NCBI GenBank assembly: GCA_041487355.1
Contig: JBGPND010000001.1
Span: forward strand, 1-64,000
Source: JAMXLO01 sp041487355
Lineage (GTDB): Bacteria; Pseudomonadota; Alphaproteobacteria; Acetobacterales; Acetobacteraceae
Length of the DNA stretch: 64,000 nucleotides
Direction of reading: 5' to 3'
Shown: one piece after another, positions 25,640 through 34,615 of the stretch
How positions within the stretch are numbered: the stretch's first letter is position 1
Layout of the letters: every line of letters starts with the position of its first letter
Program-made: the position numbers and the translations under genes
The notes under the pieces: generated by a model
Told to the model about the DNA's origin: nothing
The model's input: only the letters and a program-made list of their open reading frames with translations
Databases searched by the model: none

Positions 25640-26118
25640 TGGGCAGATCGCCGCGCAGGCCGCGGACCGCCTCGCGCGTTGCCGCCGTCCAGGCGCTGTT
25701 CCAGAGCGAGCAGGGGCAGGACAACCCCGAGACGGTGATCGACCAGTTCGTCCGCCACCGGTTGGGTGAGCTGCCTGGCACCGGTGGTTTCGAGGAAGGC
25801 CGCGTGCCCGACGCCGAGGTACCGCTGTTCGCCCGCATCGTGCGCGCCGCGGTCGCGCAGCAGGACACGATCGACCGCATGCTGGCCGAGGCGCTGCCGG
25901 CCGACTGGCCGCTGGCGCGCATCGACCCGGTGCTGCGCGCGTTGATGCGCGCCGGTGTGGCGGAGTTGGCGATGGTCGGCGGCCCACCCGCCAAGGTCGT
26001 CATCAACGAGTATCTCGACGTGGCCCGCGGTTTCTTCACCGGTGCCGAACCAGGGATGGCGAACGCGGTACTGGACCGGCTGGCGCGGCTGTTGCGGCCG
26101 GCGGAATTCGGAGCGTAG
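25639..26118 (+). CDS. nusB: Transcription antitermination factor NusB
   Basis: The 159-residue all-helical protein starts with RTASRVAAVQALFQSEQ and has LPADWPLARIDPVLRALMRAGVAEL and KVVINEYLDVARGFF, all NusB hallmarks. It joins the rRNA and lambda-N-type antitermination complex with NusE. ATG 25639 overlaps the ribH stop. Its own TAG lies inside a palindromic repeat (family C), so the repeat hairpin forms at the end of the message. thiL, usually next, is 4.4 kb away. Confidence 0.95.
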   Translation: MGRSPRRPRTASRVAAVQALFQSEQGQDNPETVIDQFVRHRLGELPGTGGFEEGRVPDAEVPLFARIVRAAVAQQDTIDRMLAEALPADWPLARIDPVLRALMRAGVAELAMVGGPPAKVVINEYLDVARGFFTGAEPGMANAVLDRLARLLRPAEFGA

Positions 26119-26187
26119 GGCGGAAAAGCGCAGCGCATTCCGCCTCACGAGGGCAGAGGCGGAATGCGCTGCGCTTTTCCGCCCTAC
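26115..26187. repeat. Palindromic repeat, family C (31-bp perfect arms)
   Basis: Arms 26115-26145 (GTAGGGCGGAAAAGCGC and so on) and 26157-26187 are perfect reverse complements with an 11-base loop. It starts inside the nusB stop codon and could terminate the rib-nusB transcript. An almost identical pair occurs at 62.9 kb. Confidence 0.88.
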
Positions 26188-26230
26188 ATTCATGCTACCG
26201 TCATGGCAGGGAAGGGATGAAGGTGCGGCG

Positions 26231-27127
26231 ATGGATGCATCCGACCTGAGGGTGTTCGAAGCGGTGGCGCGCCTCGGCGGCATCGGCCGGGCGGCGCTGG
26301 AGCTGAACACCGTGCAGTCGAACGTCACCACCCGCGTACGGTCCCTCGAGCAGGAGTTGGGCACCAAGCTGTTCGAACGGCATGCCCGCGGCGTCACGCT
26401 CACCGCCGCCGGCCGCCGCCTGCTGCCCTATGCCGCCGAGGTCAAGGACCTGCTGGCACGCGCGCGGCGCGCCGCGATAGACGACGGCAGGCCGAAGGGT
26501 CCGCTGACGATCGGCACGATGGAGACCACGGTGGCGATGCGGCTGCCGCGCATCATCGCGTCCTACGCCACCGCCCATCCTGAGGTGGATCTGACGCTGC
26601 GAACCGGCACCTCCGCCGAATCGGTGACGCGCGTGCTGGAGCGCGAGCTCGACGGCGCATTCGTCGCCGGCCCGGTCGACCACGCCGAACTGGTGCAGGA
26701 GACCATGTTCCGCGAGGAGCTGGTTGTCGTCACCGCGCCGGCGATCCAGGGGCTGCAGGAAGTCGGCCGCGCTGGCGAGCTCAAGATGCTGGTGCTGCGG
26801 GTCGGCTGCTCCTACCGCCAGCGGCTGGAGACAGTGTTGGCATCACGCGGCATCGTCGATGTGCGGGCGCTGGAGTTTGGCTCGCTGGACGCGATCATCG
26901 GCTGTGTGTCGGCAGGCATCGGCATCACGCTGCTGCCGCGCAGTGTGGTCACCGCGGCGGCGCGCGTCGGCGAGGTGGCACTGCACGCGCTGCCGCCACA
27001 GGAAGCGATGGTGGACACGCTGTTCATCCGCCGCCGCGACGGCTACGCGACCAGTGCGCTGTCAGCGTTCATGCACATGGTGCGCACCGGGCCAATCGAG
27101 ACGATGCAGGCTGCAGCTGCCGAATGA
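26231..27127 (+). CDS. LysR-family transcriptional regulator
   Basis: The 298-residue protein has an N-terminal winged HTH (MDASDLRVFEAVARLGGIGRAA, QSNVTTRVRSLEQELGTKLFERH) and a periplasmic-binding-like effector domain from about residue 90. ATG 26231 is preferred over upstream in-frame starts that would overlap nusB. It is flanked on both sides by palindromic repeats and has no obvious divergent target gene, so its regulon is unknown. Confidence 0.9.
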   Translation: MDASDLRVFEAVARLGGIGRAALELNTVQSNVTTRVRSLEQELGTKLFERHARGVTLTAAGRRLLPYAAEVKDLLARARRAAIDDGRPKGPLTIGTMETTVAMRLPRIIASYATAHPEVDLTLRTGTSAESVTRVLERELDGAFVAGPVDHAELVQETMFREELVVVTAPAIQGLQEVGRAGELKMLVLRVGCSYRQRLETVLASRGIVDVRALEFGSLDAIIGCVSAGIGITLLPRSVVTAAARVGEVALHALPPQEAMVDTLFIRRRDGYATSALSAFMHMVRTGPIETMQAAAAE

Positions 27128-27142
27128 TCCTGGGGGTGTCCG

Positions 27143-27226
27143 ACTGTCATTGCGAGCGCAGCGAAGCAATCTCGGTGCGCACTTGCCCCGAGATTGCCGC
27201 GTCGCTGCGCTCCTCGCAATGACAGT
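27143..27226. repeat. Palindromic repeat, family B (TGTCATTGCGAG type)
   Basis: Left arm ACTGTCATTGCGAGCGCAGC and so on (27143-27175) and right arm ending CTCGCAATGACAGT (27188-27226) form an imperfect long hairpin between lysR and mgtA. Related copies lie at 54386-54481 and, as a half copy, at 59111-59147. Confidence 0.8.
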
Positions 27227-27298
27227 ATGGGTCGAGTGGCCGGTTACCTCACACGCTCATCTGCGGGCACGACGACAATCAGTCATCGTCTCCACGCG

Positions 27299-29977
27299 CT
27301 ACATCCCCCAGCGCCGGACGAACCACATCTTCACGAAATGGGTGAGCACCGCGTAGGCAAGCAGCATCGCCGCCACGCAGGCCCAGTACAGCGGCGGCAG
27401 CGGCACGAAGCCGAGCGTCGTGCCCAGCGGCGTATAAGGAATGGTGCCGCCGATCGCCGCGATGACGATGGTGGTCAGGATCAGTGGCGTGCTGGCGCGG
27501 CTTTCGAGAAACGGAATCCGCGCGGTGCGGATGATGTGGATGATCAGCGTCTGCGTCAGCAGCGATTCGACGAACCAGCCGGCCTGAAACAGCGGCGCGT
27601 TGTTCCAGGAATCGAACACGTAGAGCATGGTGAAATAGGTGGCGTAGTCGAAGATCGAACTCATTGGACCGATCAGGACGACGAATTTCGTCAGATTGCC
27701 GATGTCCCAACGGCGCGGCACGGTAAGGTATTCCGGATCGACATTGTCGGTTGGAATCGTCGTCTGCGAGAAATCGTAGAGCAGGTTGTTGGTCAGGACC
27801 TGAATCGGTTGCATAGGCAGGAATGGCAGGAAGATGCTGGCACCGAGCACGCTGAACATGTTGCCGAAATTCGAGCTGGCACCCATTTTGATGTACTTGG
27901 TGATGTTGCCGAAGATCTTGCGGCCTTCCAGCACGCCCTCGCCCAGCACGGCCAGGCTCTTCTCCAGCAGGATGATGTCGGCGGATTCCTTGGCGATATC
28001 CACCGCCGTGTCGACCGAGACACCGACATCGGCGGCCTTCAGCGCCGGCCCGTCGTTGATGCCGTCGCCGAGGAAGCCCACCACGTGGCCACGTCGGTGT
28101 AGCGCATCGATCACCCGCGCCTTCTGCGCCGGTGAGACCTTGGCGAACACGCTGGCCTCTTCGGCGGCGACGCCGAGCGCCTCGTCGGACATCGCCTCGA
28201 CCTCGCTGCCCAGCACGATGCGGCCCATCGGCAAGCCGACCTGGTGACAGATCGTGCGCGTGATCACCTCGTTGTCGCCGGTCAGGATTTTCACTGCCAC
28301 CCCGGAGCGGTTCAACATGACGATCGCAGCCGCCACCGTCTCCTTCGGCGGATCGAGGAAGGCGATGTAGCCCAGCAGCGTCAGTCCGGTTTCATCCGGC
28401 ACGTCATAGCTGCGCTTCGGTTCGGCGATCTCCTTGAATGCGACGGCGACGACGCGGAATCCTTCGGAATTGAGCTTCTCCATTTCCCGCTTGGCATCGG
28501 CGAAGTGCGTGGCATCGAGCGTGCCACCCGTATCGCCCAGCACGTAATGGTCGCAGACTGCGAAGATCTCCTCGACCGCGCCCTTGGCGATCAGCAGATG
28601 CGTGCCGTCGCCACGATCCAGCACGACGGACATCCGCCGGCGCTGGAAGTCGAAGGGAATTTCGTCGACCTTGGCATAACGCGCGGCGATGCTCGCATGT
28701 TCAGGACGTTGCGCATGCCGCAACACCGCCTCGTCCAACAGGTTCTTCAAGCCGGACTGGTAGTGGCTGTTCAGAAAGGCGTATTCCAGGACGCGGGCGG
28801 ATTCCTCACCCTCGAAGTCCAGGTGGTATTGCAAGATGATGCGGTTTTGCGTCAGCGTGCCGGTCTTGTCGGTGCACAGCACGTTCATCGCACCGAAATT
28901 CTGAATCGCGTTCAGCCGCTTGACGATGACCCGCTTGTGCGCCATGGCGATCGCGCCCTTCGCCAGGTTCACCGTCACGATCATCGGCAACATTTCGGGT
29001 GTCAGCCCCACGGCGACGGCAACGGCGAACAGCAGCGCCTCCGTCCAGTTGCCCTTGGTCAGGCCGTTGATCAGAAATACCGCGGGCACCATCACGCAGA
29101 TGAAGCGGATCATCAGCCAGGTGAAACGGGTGATGCCCTTGTCGAAATCGGTCTGCGCCCGCTGTCCGACGAGGCTGTCCGCGAGCTGACCGAAGTAGGT
29201 CCGTCCGCCGGTCTGCAGGACCAGGCCGGTCGCCGTGCCGCTCAGCACGTTGCTGCCCATGAAGCACAGGTTCGTCAGGTCGAACGGGTCGGTTATCGTC
29301 GCCGGGGGCACATCCTCGTGCTTGTCCACCGGCATCGCCTCGCCGGTGAGCGCCGCCTGGTCGACGTGCAGGTCCTTCGTCGCCAACAGCCGGAGATCGG
29401 CCGGCACCAGGTCCCCGGCAGACAGTTGCACGATGTCACCCGGCACCAGCCGGTCGATCGGCACCTCCTTCGCTTGCGAGCCATCGCTTGGCGAGCGGCG
29501 CCGCACCGTCGCCGTCGTCTTCACCATCGCGCGCAACTCGGCCGCCGCACGGTTGGAACGGTGTTCCTGCACGAAGGCCAGACCCACACTGAGCACGACC
29601 ATCGATGCGATGACGACTGCGGCACGCGCATCGCCGGTCAGCCAGGAGACGACGGCGAGCGAAAGCAGCAGCGCGTTCAATGGATTCTTGGCGCGACCAG
29701 CGAGTTCGCGCGGAATGGTCTGCGGCCGTTCGCGCGCGATCTGGTTTGGGCCGAGCCGCCGCAGCCGGCCGGCCGCCGCCAATTCGCTCAGTCCGTCAAG
29801 CGACGTGCCGAATTTGCCGAGCAGTTGCTCCGGCGCGATCCGACTGTTGGCGATCATCTCGCCAGACGACGCGACTTCCGTCGGTGCATGCCTGCCACCG
29901 ACGCCCCACCATCGCAGGTGCCACCGCCGGCGATCGGCGGTCGGTTCGCCGCGCTCCCGCACCGATCCTTCCGTCAT
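27299..29977 (-). CDS. mgtA: Magnesium-translocating P-type ATPase
   Basis: The 892-residue protein is a P3B-type ATPase. Its phosphorylation motif is CTDKTGTLTQNRI (Asp near residue 370). It has TGEA in the actuator domain (LTGEAMPVDKHED), VAVGLTPEMLPMIV in TM4 and GDGINDGPALKAADVG in the P-domain. About ten membrane segments are present, including the MgtA/MgtB C-terminal ones. It imports Mg2+ at the inner membrane. It is transcribed alone, divergent from the DUF2237 gene. The 167-bp upstream region showed no obvious Mg-sensing leader structure by eye. Confidence 0.93.
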   Translation of the reverse strand: MTEGSVRERGEPTADRRRWHLRWWGVGGRHAPTEVASSGEMIANSRIAPEQLLGKFGTSLDGLSELAAAGRLRRLGPNQIARERPQTIPRELAGRAKNPLNALLLSLAVVSWLTGDARAAVVIASMVVLSVGLAFVQEHRSNRAAAELRAMVKTTATVRRRSPSDGSQAKEVPIDRLVPGDIVQLSAGDLVPADLRLLATKDLHVDQAALTGEAMPVDKHEDVPPATITDPFDLTNLCFMGSNVLSGTATGLVLQTGGRTYFGQLADSLVGQRAQTDFDKGITRFTWLMIRFICVMVPAVFLINGLTKGNWTEALLFAVAVAVGLTPEMLPMIVTVNLAKGAIAMAHKRVIVKRLNAIQNFGAMNVLCTDKTGTLTQNRIILQYHLDFEGEESARVLEYAFLNSHYQSGLKNLLDEAVLRHAQRPEHASIAARYAKVDEIPFDFQRRRMSVVLDRGDGTHLLIAKGAVEEIFAVCDHYVLGDTGGTLDATHFADAKREMEKLNSEGFRVVAVAFKEIAEPKRSYDVPDETGLTLLGYIAFLDPPKETVAAAIVMLNRSGVAVKILTGDNEVITRTICHQVGLPMGRIVLGSEVEAMSDEALGVAAEEASVFAKVSPAQKARVIDALHRRGHVVGFLGDGINDGPALKAADVGVSVDTAVDIAKESADIILLEKSLAVLGEGVLEGRKIFGNITKYIKMGASSNFGNMFSVLGASIFLPFLPMQPIQVLTNNLLYDFSQTTIPTDNVDPEYLTVPRRWDIGNLTKFVVLIGPMSSIFDYATYFTMLYVFDSWNNAPLFQAGWFVESLLTQTLIIHIIRTARIPFLESRASTPLILTTIVIAAIGGTIPYTPLGTTLGFVPLPPLYWACVAAMLLAYAVLTHFVKMWFVRRWGM

Positions 29978-30144
29978 GATGTCAGCCTCCCGGTTCGAGC
30001 ACTCTGCAACGATGCCATACTTGGGAGCGATACCAAGCGGCTGGTCCGCACTGCTCTATGTTCGCCAGGTTCGCTCGTTCGGCAAATAGCGCGTAACATG
30101 CCATGCGCGGTCAGAGGCCACCGCGGCAGCCATGGAGCAAAGCG

Positions 30145-30549
30145 ATGCCGTTCGACGAAACCTCCCGTCGCCCTGGCCGCAGGCCGTCGCGCAACGTGCT
30201 GGGCGGTTCGCTCGACACCTGCTCGATCAGGCCGATGACCGGCTTCTTCCGCAACGGCTGCTGCGAAACCAGCGCCGAGGACCTCGGCAGCCACACGGTC
30301 TGTGCCGTGATGACGGCGGAGTTCTTGGCATTCAGCAAGGCATGCGGCAACGATCTGTCGACGCCGCGGCCCGAATTCGGCTTTGCCGGTTTGCAACCCG
30401 GCGATCGCTGGTGCCTGTGCGCGCCGCGCTGGCAGGAGGCGCTGGAGACCGGCGCCGCACCGCGCGTCGTGTTGCGCGCCACCGAGGAGGGAGCACAGCA
30501 GCATTGCGCGCTGGCCGACCTCAAGAAGTACGCCGTCGACCTGGCTTGA
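30145..30549 (+). CDS. DUF2237-family protein
   Basis: The 134-residue protein matches DUF2237: NVLGGSLDTCSIRPMTGFFRNGCC, LGSHTVCAVMTAEFLAFSK, GNDLSTPRPEFGFAGLQPGD and RWCLCAPRWQEAL. Five or more conserved cysteines suggest metal or redox chemistry, but no function is known for the family. ATG 30145 is used because homology starts close to it. It ends 3 bp before thiL, so the two probably share a message. Confidence 0.85.
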   Translation: MPFDETSRRPGRRPSRNVLGGSLDTCSIRPMTGFFRNGCCETSAEDLGSHTVCAVMTAEFLAFSKACGNDLSTPRPEFGFAGLQPGDRWCLCAPRWQEALETGAAPRVVLRATEEGAQQHCALADLKKYAVDLA

Positions 30550-30552
30550 GGC

Positions 30553-31509
30553 GTGGCCAGCGACCTCCCCGCCGAATTCGCGCTGATCGCGCGGCATTTC
30601 AGGCCGCTTGCCGGGCCAGGGGCGCTCGACCTGCAGGACGACGCGGCGGTGCTGGCGCCGCCGCCAGGACGCGAACTGGTGCTGACCGCCGACGCAATGG
30701 TGGCCGGCGTCCATTTCCTACCGGACGATTCGCCGGATCTCGTCGGGCGCAAGCTGCTGCGCGTGAACCTGTCCGACCTCGCGGCCAAGGGAGCGACGCC
30801 GCTCGGCTACCTGATGACCGTCTCGACACCGCGCGACACACCGGATGCCTGGTTCGCCGGCTTCGCCGCCGGCCTGGCGCAGGATCAGAAGGAGTACGGC
30901 GTCACGCTGCTCGGCGGCGACACCACCTCGACGCCCGGGCCGATCTCGCTGTCGCTCACCATCCTCGGCCATGTCGCACCCGGCCAGGCCGTCCATCGCG
31001 TGGGGGCGCAACCGGGTGACGGCATCTGGGTCACCGGCACGATCGGCGACGGCGCGCTCGGGCTCGCCGTGGCACGCGGCAGGCTGCAGGACCCCAGCGG
31101 CTATCTGCTCTCGCGCTACCGGCTGCCACAGCCGCGTGTCGGCCTGGCGATCGCCGGCATCGCCTCGGCCGGCATGGATGTATCCGACGGGCTGGTGCAG
31201 GACCTCGGCCACCTCTGCCGCGCCGGCGGCCTCACCGCGGAGATCGACGCCGCGCTCGTGCCGCTGTCGCCGCAGGCACGCCAGGCGGGGCCGGAGTGGC
31301 TGGTCACCTGCCTCACCGGCGGCGACGATTACGAACTGCTGCTGGCGGTCCCGCCTGGCCGCGAAGCCGCCCTGCAGCAGGTTGCACAGGCTGCCGGCAT
31401 CGCTGTCACGCGGATCGGCAGCTTCCGCTCCGGGCCAGCGCAGGTCATGGTGCGCGGCCCCGATGGCAAACCGATGACGCTTGCCACCGGCGGCTGGAGC
31501 CACTTCTGA
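30553..31509 (+). CDS. thiL: Thiamine-monophosphate kinase
   Basis: The 318-residue ThiL phosphorylates thiamine monophosphate to the diphosphate cofactor. Motifs: EFALIARHFRPL at the start, LQDDAAVL, VNLSDLAAKGATPLGYLM (Mg/ATP loop), GGDTTSTPG, MDVSDGLVQDL and TGGDDYELL. The start is GTG 30553. In many alphaproteobacteria thiL directly follows nusB; here a LysR gene, mgtA and DUF2237 lie between. Confidence 0.95.
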   Translation: MASDLPAEFALIARHFRPLAGPGALDLQDDAAVLAPPPGRELVLTADAMVAGVHFLPDDSPDLVGRKLLRVNLSDLAAKGATPLGYLMTVSTPRDTPDAWFAGFAAGLAQDQKEYGVTLLGGDTTSTPGPISLSLTILGHVAPGQAVHRVGAQPGDGIWVTGTIGDGALGLAVARGRLQDPSGYLLSRYRLPQPRVGLAIAGIASAGMDVSDGLVQDLGHLCRAGGLTAEIDAALVPLSPQARQAGPEWLVTCLTGGDDYELLLAVPPGREAALQQVAQAAGIAVTRIGSFRSGPAQVMVRGPDGKPMTLATGGWSHF

Positions 31510-31584
31510 TGATGCTTTGGATGATGCGATTCACGCTTCGCACCTTCGGCGCTTCGCGACCGCATCATTGAACTGGCCGCAGAG

Positions 31585-32754
31585 ATGAACCGCAACGTCT
31601 GGCTCCTGTTCTGCTGTCAGGCGCTGATGAACGCCGTGATGTCCGGCCAGACGGTGATGAGCGCGCTGATCGGCCACGCACTGGCGGTGGACAAGGCGCT
31701 GAATACGCTGCCGATGGCGATCCAGATGACCGCGACGATGACCGCCTCGATCCCGGCCGGCATCGTGTTTTCCCGGCTTGGCCGCAAGCCGGGGTTCTGG
31801 CTCGGCTGCATCGGCTCGCTGCTCGGCAGCCTGACCTTCGCCCTCGGCGTCTGGCTCGGGAATTTCCAGGTCTATTGCGCGGGGGCCGCCTGTGCCGGGC
31901 TGGGCTTTGGCATCGCGCAGCATCTGCGCTTCGCGGCGGCCGAAGTGGCTGCACCGGAAGCGCGCACCCGCGCCATCGCCCTGGTGATGGCCGGCGGTGT
32001 GCTGGCCGCCATCATCGGCCCGGAAATCGTCAAGCGCACCAACATGCTGCTGCCACCGCTGATGTTCCTCGGCACCTATCTGTGCCTGACGATCCTGCCG
32101 CTGATCAGCGCCACGCTGCTGCTGTTCATCGAATTGCCGCCGGCGGTCCGGCCGGTGAGCGAACCGGTGCCGTTCCGCACCATCATCGCCCGCCCCAGCT
32201 TCCTGACCGCCGTGGTCTCCAGCATGGTCGGCTACGGCACGATGAACCTGGTCATGGCATCGACGCCGCTGCAGATGCTGTTCTGCGGCTTCGGCGTGAA
32301 CGCCAGCGCCGACGTGATCCGCGCGCATTCGATCGCCATGTTCCTTCCCGGCTTCGTCACTGGACGGCTGATCCAACGCTTCGGTGCGCATTCGATCATC
32401 TGCACCGGCGCCGTGCTCACGCTGCTCTGCGTCGTCACCAACCTGAGCTTCAGCCCGGTGCTCGCCACGTTCATGGTGGCGCTGGCCCTGCTCGGCGTGG
32501 GCTGGAACTTCCTGTTCGTCGGCGGCACCACGCTGCTGGCGACCTCCCACGACCCGCACGAGCGCGTGCGCGTTCAGGCGACGAACGACTTCATCGTGTT
32601 CGGCACCGTTGCGTGCACAGCCTTTGCGTCAGGCGCCATCGAGGCAACCGGCGGCTGGGCCGCGCTGAACCTGGTGGTCGTGCCGCCGACGCTGCTGGCG
32701 GCTGGGTTGGTGGTCTGGCACTGGTCCGCCCGCGCGCGGCTGGCGCCGGCGTGA
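31585..32754 (+). CDS. MFS transporter
   Basis: The 389-residue protein has twelve predicted membrane segments with the MFS A-motif-like GIVFSRLGRKPGFWLG between TM2 and TM3 and a later GRLIQRFGAHSII. It resembles the broad bacterial MFS_1 group, with no substrate clue. It lies 75 bp after thiL on the same strand and is convergent with bamE, with 16 bp between the stops. Confidence 0.85.
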   Translation: MNRNVWLLFCCQALMNAVMSGQTVMSALIGHALAVDKALNTLPMAIQMTATMTASIPAGIVFSRLGRKPGFWLGCIGSLLGSLTFALGVWLGNFQVYCAGAACAGLGFGIAQHLRFAAAEVAAPEARTRAIALVMAGGVLAAIIGPEIVKRTNMLLPPLMFLGTYLCLTILPLISATLLLFIELPPAVRPVSEPVPFRTIIARPSFLTAVVSSMVGYGTMNLVMASTPLQMLFCGFGVNASADVIRAHSIAMFLPGFVTGRLIQRFGAHSIICTGAVLTLLCVVTNLSFSPVLATFMVALALLGVGWNFLFVGGTTLLATSHDPHERVRVQATNDFIVFGTVACTAFASGAIEATGGWAALNLVVVPPTLLAAGLVVWHWSARARLAPA

Positions 32755-32770
32755 GCCTGGGTCCCGACGA

Positions 32771-33256
32771 TCAGTAGGCCGGCGCCGGTGCGCCCCCGGA
32801 CGGCGCGCCAGGCGTCGGCGCGAACGCGCTGAAGCGGCCGATATTGCCGAACAACTGCTGCAGGAACGTGGCCTCGGTCCCCGGCGACGGGGTCGAGCGT
32901 GCCACCACCGACACCGGCAGCGCATCGTCCTGGTTGAGCCGCTTCATATCCTGCAGCACGCCCTGATCGTTGAAGCTCAGCACCACCACGTCCTGGCTCA
33001 GCACGCCCTGGGTGCGGGCGATTCGCGGGCGGGTGACCTCGCTGATGTAGATCCAGGTGTTGTCATCGAAGGTGGCCCGCGCGGTCGGCGATCCGATCAA
33101 TGCCGTCACGTCGGCCCGTGTGGAGGTTCCGGGCACCAGCTCCTTGAGCTGGTCCGCGTCCACGCGATTGCCGCGCAGTTGCGGCTGCGCTTCGAAGAAG
33201 CTGCAGCCGCCGAGCAGCAGGCAGGCGACCAGGAGCAGTCGGGCGCATCCACGCAC
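32771..33256 (-). CDS. bamE: Outer membrane assembly lipoprotein BamE (SmpA/OmlA)
   Basis: With the GTG at 33256 the 161-residue product begins MRGCARLLLVACLLLGGC, a perfect lipoprotein signal with the lipidated Cys18. The SmpA/OmlA domain follows: LKELVPGTSTRADVTALIGSP, NTWIYISEV and VLSFNDQGVLQDM. It belongs to the BAM complex that inserts outer-membrane proteins. A longer version from GTG 33295 is open but would overlap the divergent gene and bury the signal. A proline/alanine-rich tail follows the domain. Confidence 0.9.
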   Translation of the reverse strand: MRGCARLLLVACLLLGGCSFFEAQPQLRGNRVDADQLKELVPGTSTRADVTALIGSPTARATFDDNTWIYISEVTRPRIARTQGVLSQDVVVLSFNDQGVLQDMKRLNQDDALPVSVVARSTPSPGTEATFLQQLFGNIGRFSAFAPTPGAPSGGAPAPAY

Positions 33257-33280
33257 GGAGTATGATAACAGAAAGGCTGA

Positions 33281-33967
33281 ATGGTCTCTGTCCACCTGGG
33301 CGTATCCTCGGCTCCGCGCTATGTCACCTCGGTGTCACGGCGGCCGGTCGCTTGTCAATCGTGGGCCCCGGACGTGTCGCGGCTGCTGACAAGGGTAATC
33401 GCATTGGTGGCGGGTCTGCTGGGTCTGAAGGGGTTGCGCCGGGCCAACCGCCATGCGCGGGCTGGCTTTGCGCTGTATGGCACCGCGGTCGCCGCGGCGC
33501 GCGAAGGGTATCTCTACGAGTCGCTCGGCGTGCCGGACACGCTGGATGGCCGGTTCGACCTCGTGTCGCTTTACGCCTTCCTGCTGATCCATCGCCTGCG
33601 CGGATTGCCCGAGCCCGGCCCGGCCCTGGCTCAGGCGGTGTTCGATGCCATGTTCAGCGACATGGACATGAACCTGCGCGAGCTGGGGGTGAGCGACCTG
33701 AGCGTCGGCAAGCGCGTGCGCGCGATGTGGGAAGCGTTCCACGGCCGCGCCAACGCCTATGCGGCGGCGATGCAGGCAGCAGACCACGCGGCGCTGGAGG
33801 CGGCGCTGGCACGCAACGTCTGGCGTGGCGCGGCGCCGCCCGATGGGGCGCCCGCTGCGCTGGCCCGCCTGATGCTGGCGCAGACCGCGTATCTGGCCAC
33901 CCAGGAGCCCGCCGCGCTCGCATCGGGCGAGGCGCGGTTCCTGCCGGCCGTGGCGGCAGTGCGATGA
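33281..33967 (+). CDS. Ubiquinol-cytochrome c chaperone family protein (CBP3-like)
   Basis: The 228-residue protein contains YGTAVAAAREGYLYESLGVPD, FDLVSLYAFLLIHRLRG and MFSDMDMNLRELGVSDLSVG followed by KRVRAMWEAFHGRA, all matching the ubiquinol-cytochrome c chaperone (CBP3) family, which helps assemble complex III. The gene is divergent from bamE and followed by yceD with an ATGA overlap, the usual alphaproteobacterial order. The first 45 residues look poorly conserved, so the true start may be downstream of 33281. Confidence 0.88.
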   Translation: MVSVHLGVSSAPRYVTSVSRRPVACQSWAPDVSRLLTRVIALVAGLLGLKGLRRANRHARAGFALYGTAVAAAREGYLYESLGVPDTLDGRFDLVSLYAFLLIHRLRGLPEPGPALAQAVFDAMFSDMDMNLRELGVSDLSVGKRVRAMWEAFHGRANAYAAAMQAADHAALEAALARNVWRGAAPPDGAPAALARLMLAQTAYLATQEPAALASGEARFLPAVAAVR

Positions 33968-34458
33968 CGCCCGAGCTGCACAGGCCGCTCGCGGTAGCGC
34001 GGGTCGGCCCTGCCGGGCTGGCTTTCGTGGTCGAGGCCAGTCGGGACGAATGTGCCGCGCTGGCGCTTCGGATGAACCTGCCCGAGGTGCTGTCGCTGAC
34101 CTGCCGTTTTCATCTGGAACAGGATCTTGCCGAGACCCTGGTGGCGCACGGCCATCTGATCGCGCAGGTCGTGCAGACCTGCATTGTTTCGCTCGACGAC
34201 TTCACAACGACTGTCGAGGAGCGTTTCGCGATCCGTTGTGTAGCGGCGGGCACGGAGAGCGACGATTCGGACCCCGAGGCACTGGACGAGATCCCCTATG
34301 TCGACGGGATCGTCGATCTTGGCGAGGCCGCCGCCGAGCAGCTCGCGCTGGCGCTCGATCCATATCCCCGCGCCGCCGGCGCAGTGCTGCCGGAAATCGA
34401 GGCCGACCCGGAACCTCACCAGTTTGCCGCCCTCGCCGCGCTGAAGCGTCGCCACTAG
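33964..34458 (+). CDS. yceD: YceD / DUF177 family protein
   Basis: The 164-residue protein shows the DUF177 pattern: a central CRFHLEQDLAETLVAHGHL, VVQTCIVSLDDFTTTVEERFAIR, an acidic segment, and IPYVDGIVDLGEAAAEQLALALDPYPRAAGA. It is associated with 23S rRNA and ribosome biogenesis and normally lies directly upstream of rpmF. Here rpmF starts 1.4 kb later. ATG 33964 overlaps the upstream stop. Confidence 0.92.
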   Translation: MTPELHRPLAVARVGPAGLAFVVEASRDECAALALRMNLPEVLSLTCRFHLEQDLAETLVAHGHLIAQVVQTCIVSLDDFTTTVEERFAIRCVAAGTESDDSDPEALDEIPYVDGIVDLGEAAAEQLALALDPYPRAAGAVLPEIEADPEPHQFAALAALKRRH

Positions 34459-34534
34459 CGTGGCGCGTATCCCCAGCAATGATGTGCATGGCGCTTGACG
34501 CGGACCGTCAGTAATACTAACTAACACCCGTCAA

Positions 34535-34551
34535 CGGGCGGACTCCGCCCG
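34535..34551 (+). terminator. Hairpin after yceD (terminator-like)
   Basis: CGGGCGG and CCGCCCG form a perfect 7-bp GC stem with a 3-base loop, 77 bp after the yceD stop. There is no U-tract. It separates yceD from the inserted holin-like gene and suggests that yceD and rpmF are no longer one transcript. Confidence 0.35.
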
Positions 34552-34615
34552 GAAGCCGAAGGCGCGGTGAGCGCCGTCCAACACAGCCTCCCCCCCTCAA
34601 ATCGCCGGAGACACG

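Noticed and set aside
29978..30144. Mg-sensing leader or small RNA upstream of mgtA
   Set aside because: No convincing long hairpin series or proline-rich leader peptide was found by eye. The 167-bp gap is simply the divergent promoter region.
28244..30238. 664-aa plus-strand ORF opposite mgtA
   Set aside because: Antisense to the P-type ATPase with its DKTGTLT motif. No domain is visible.
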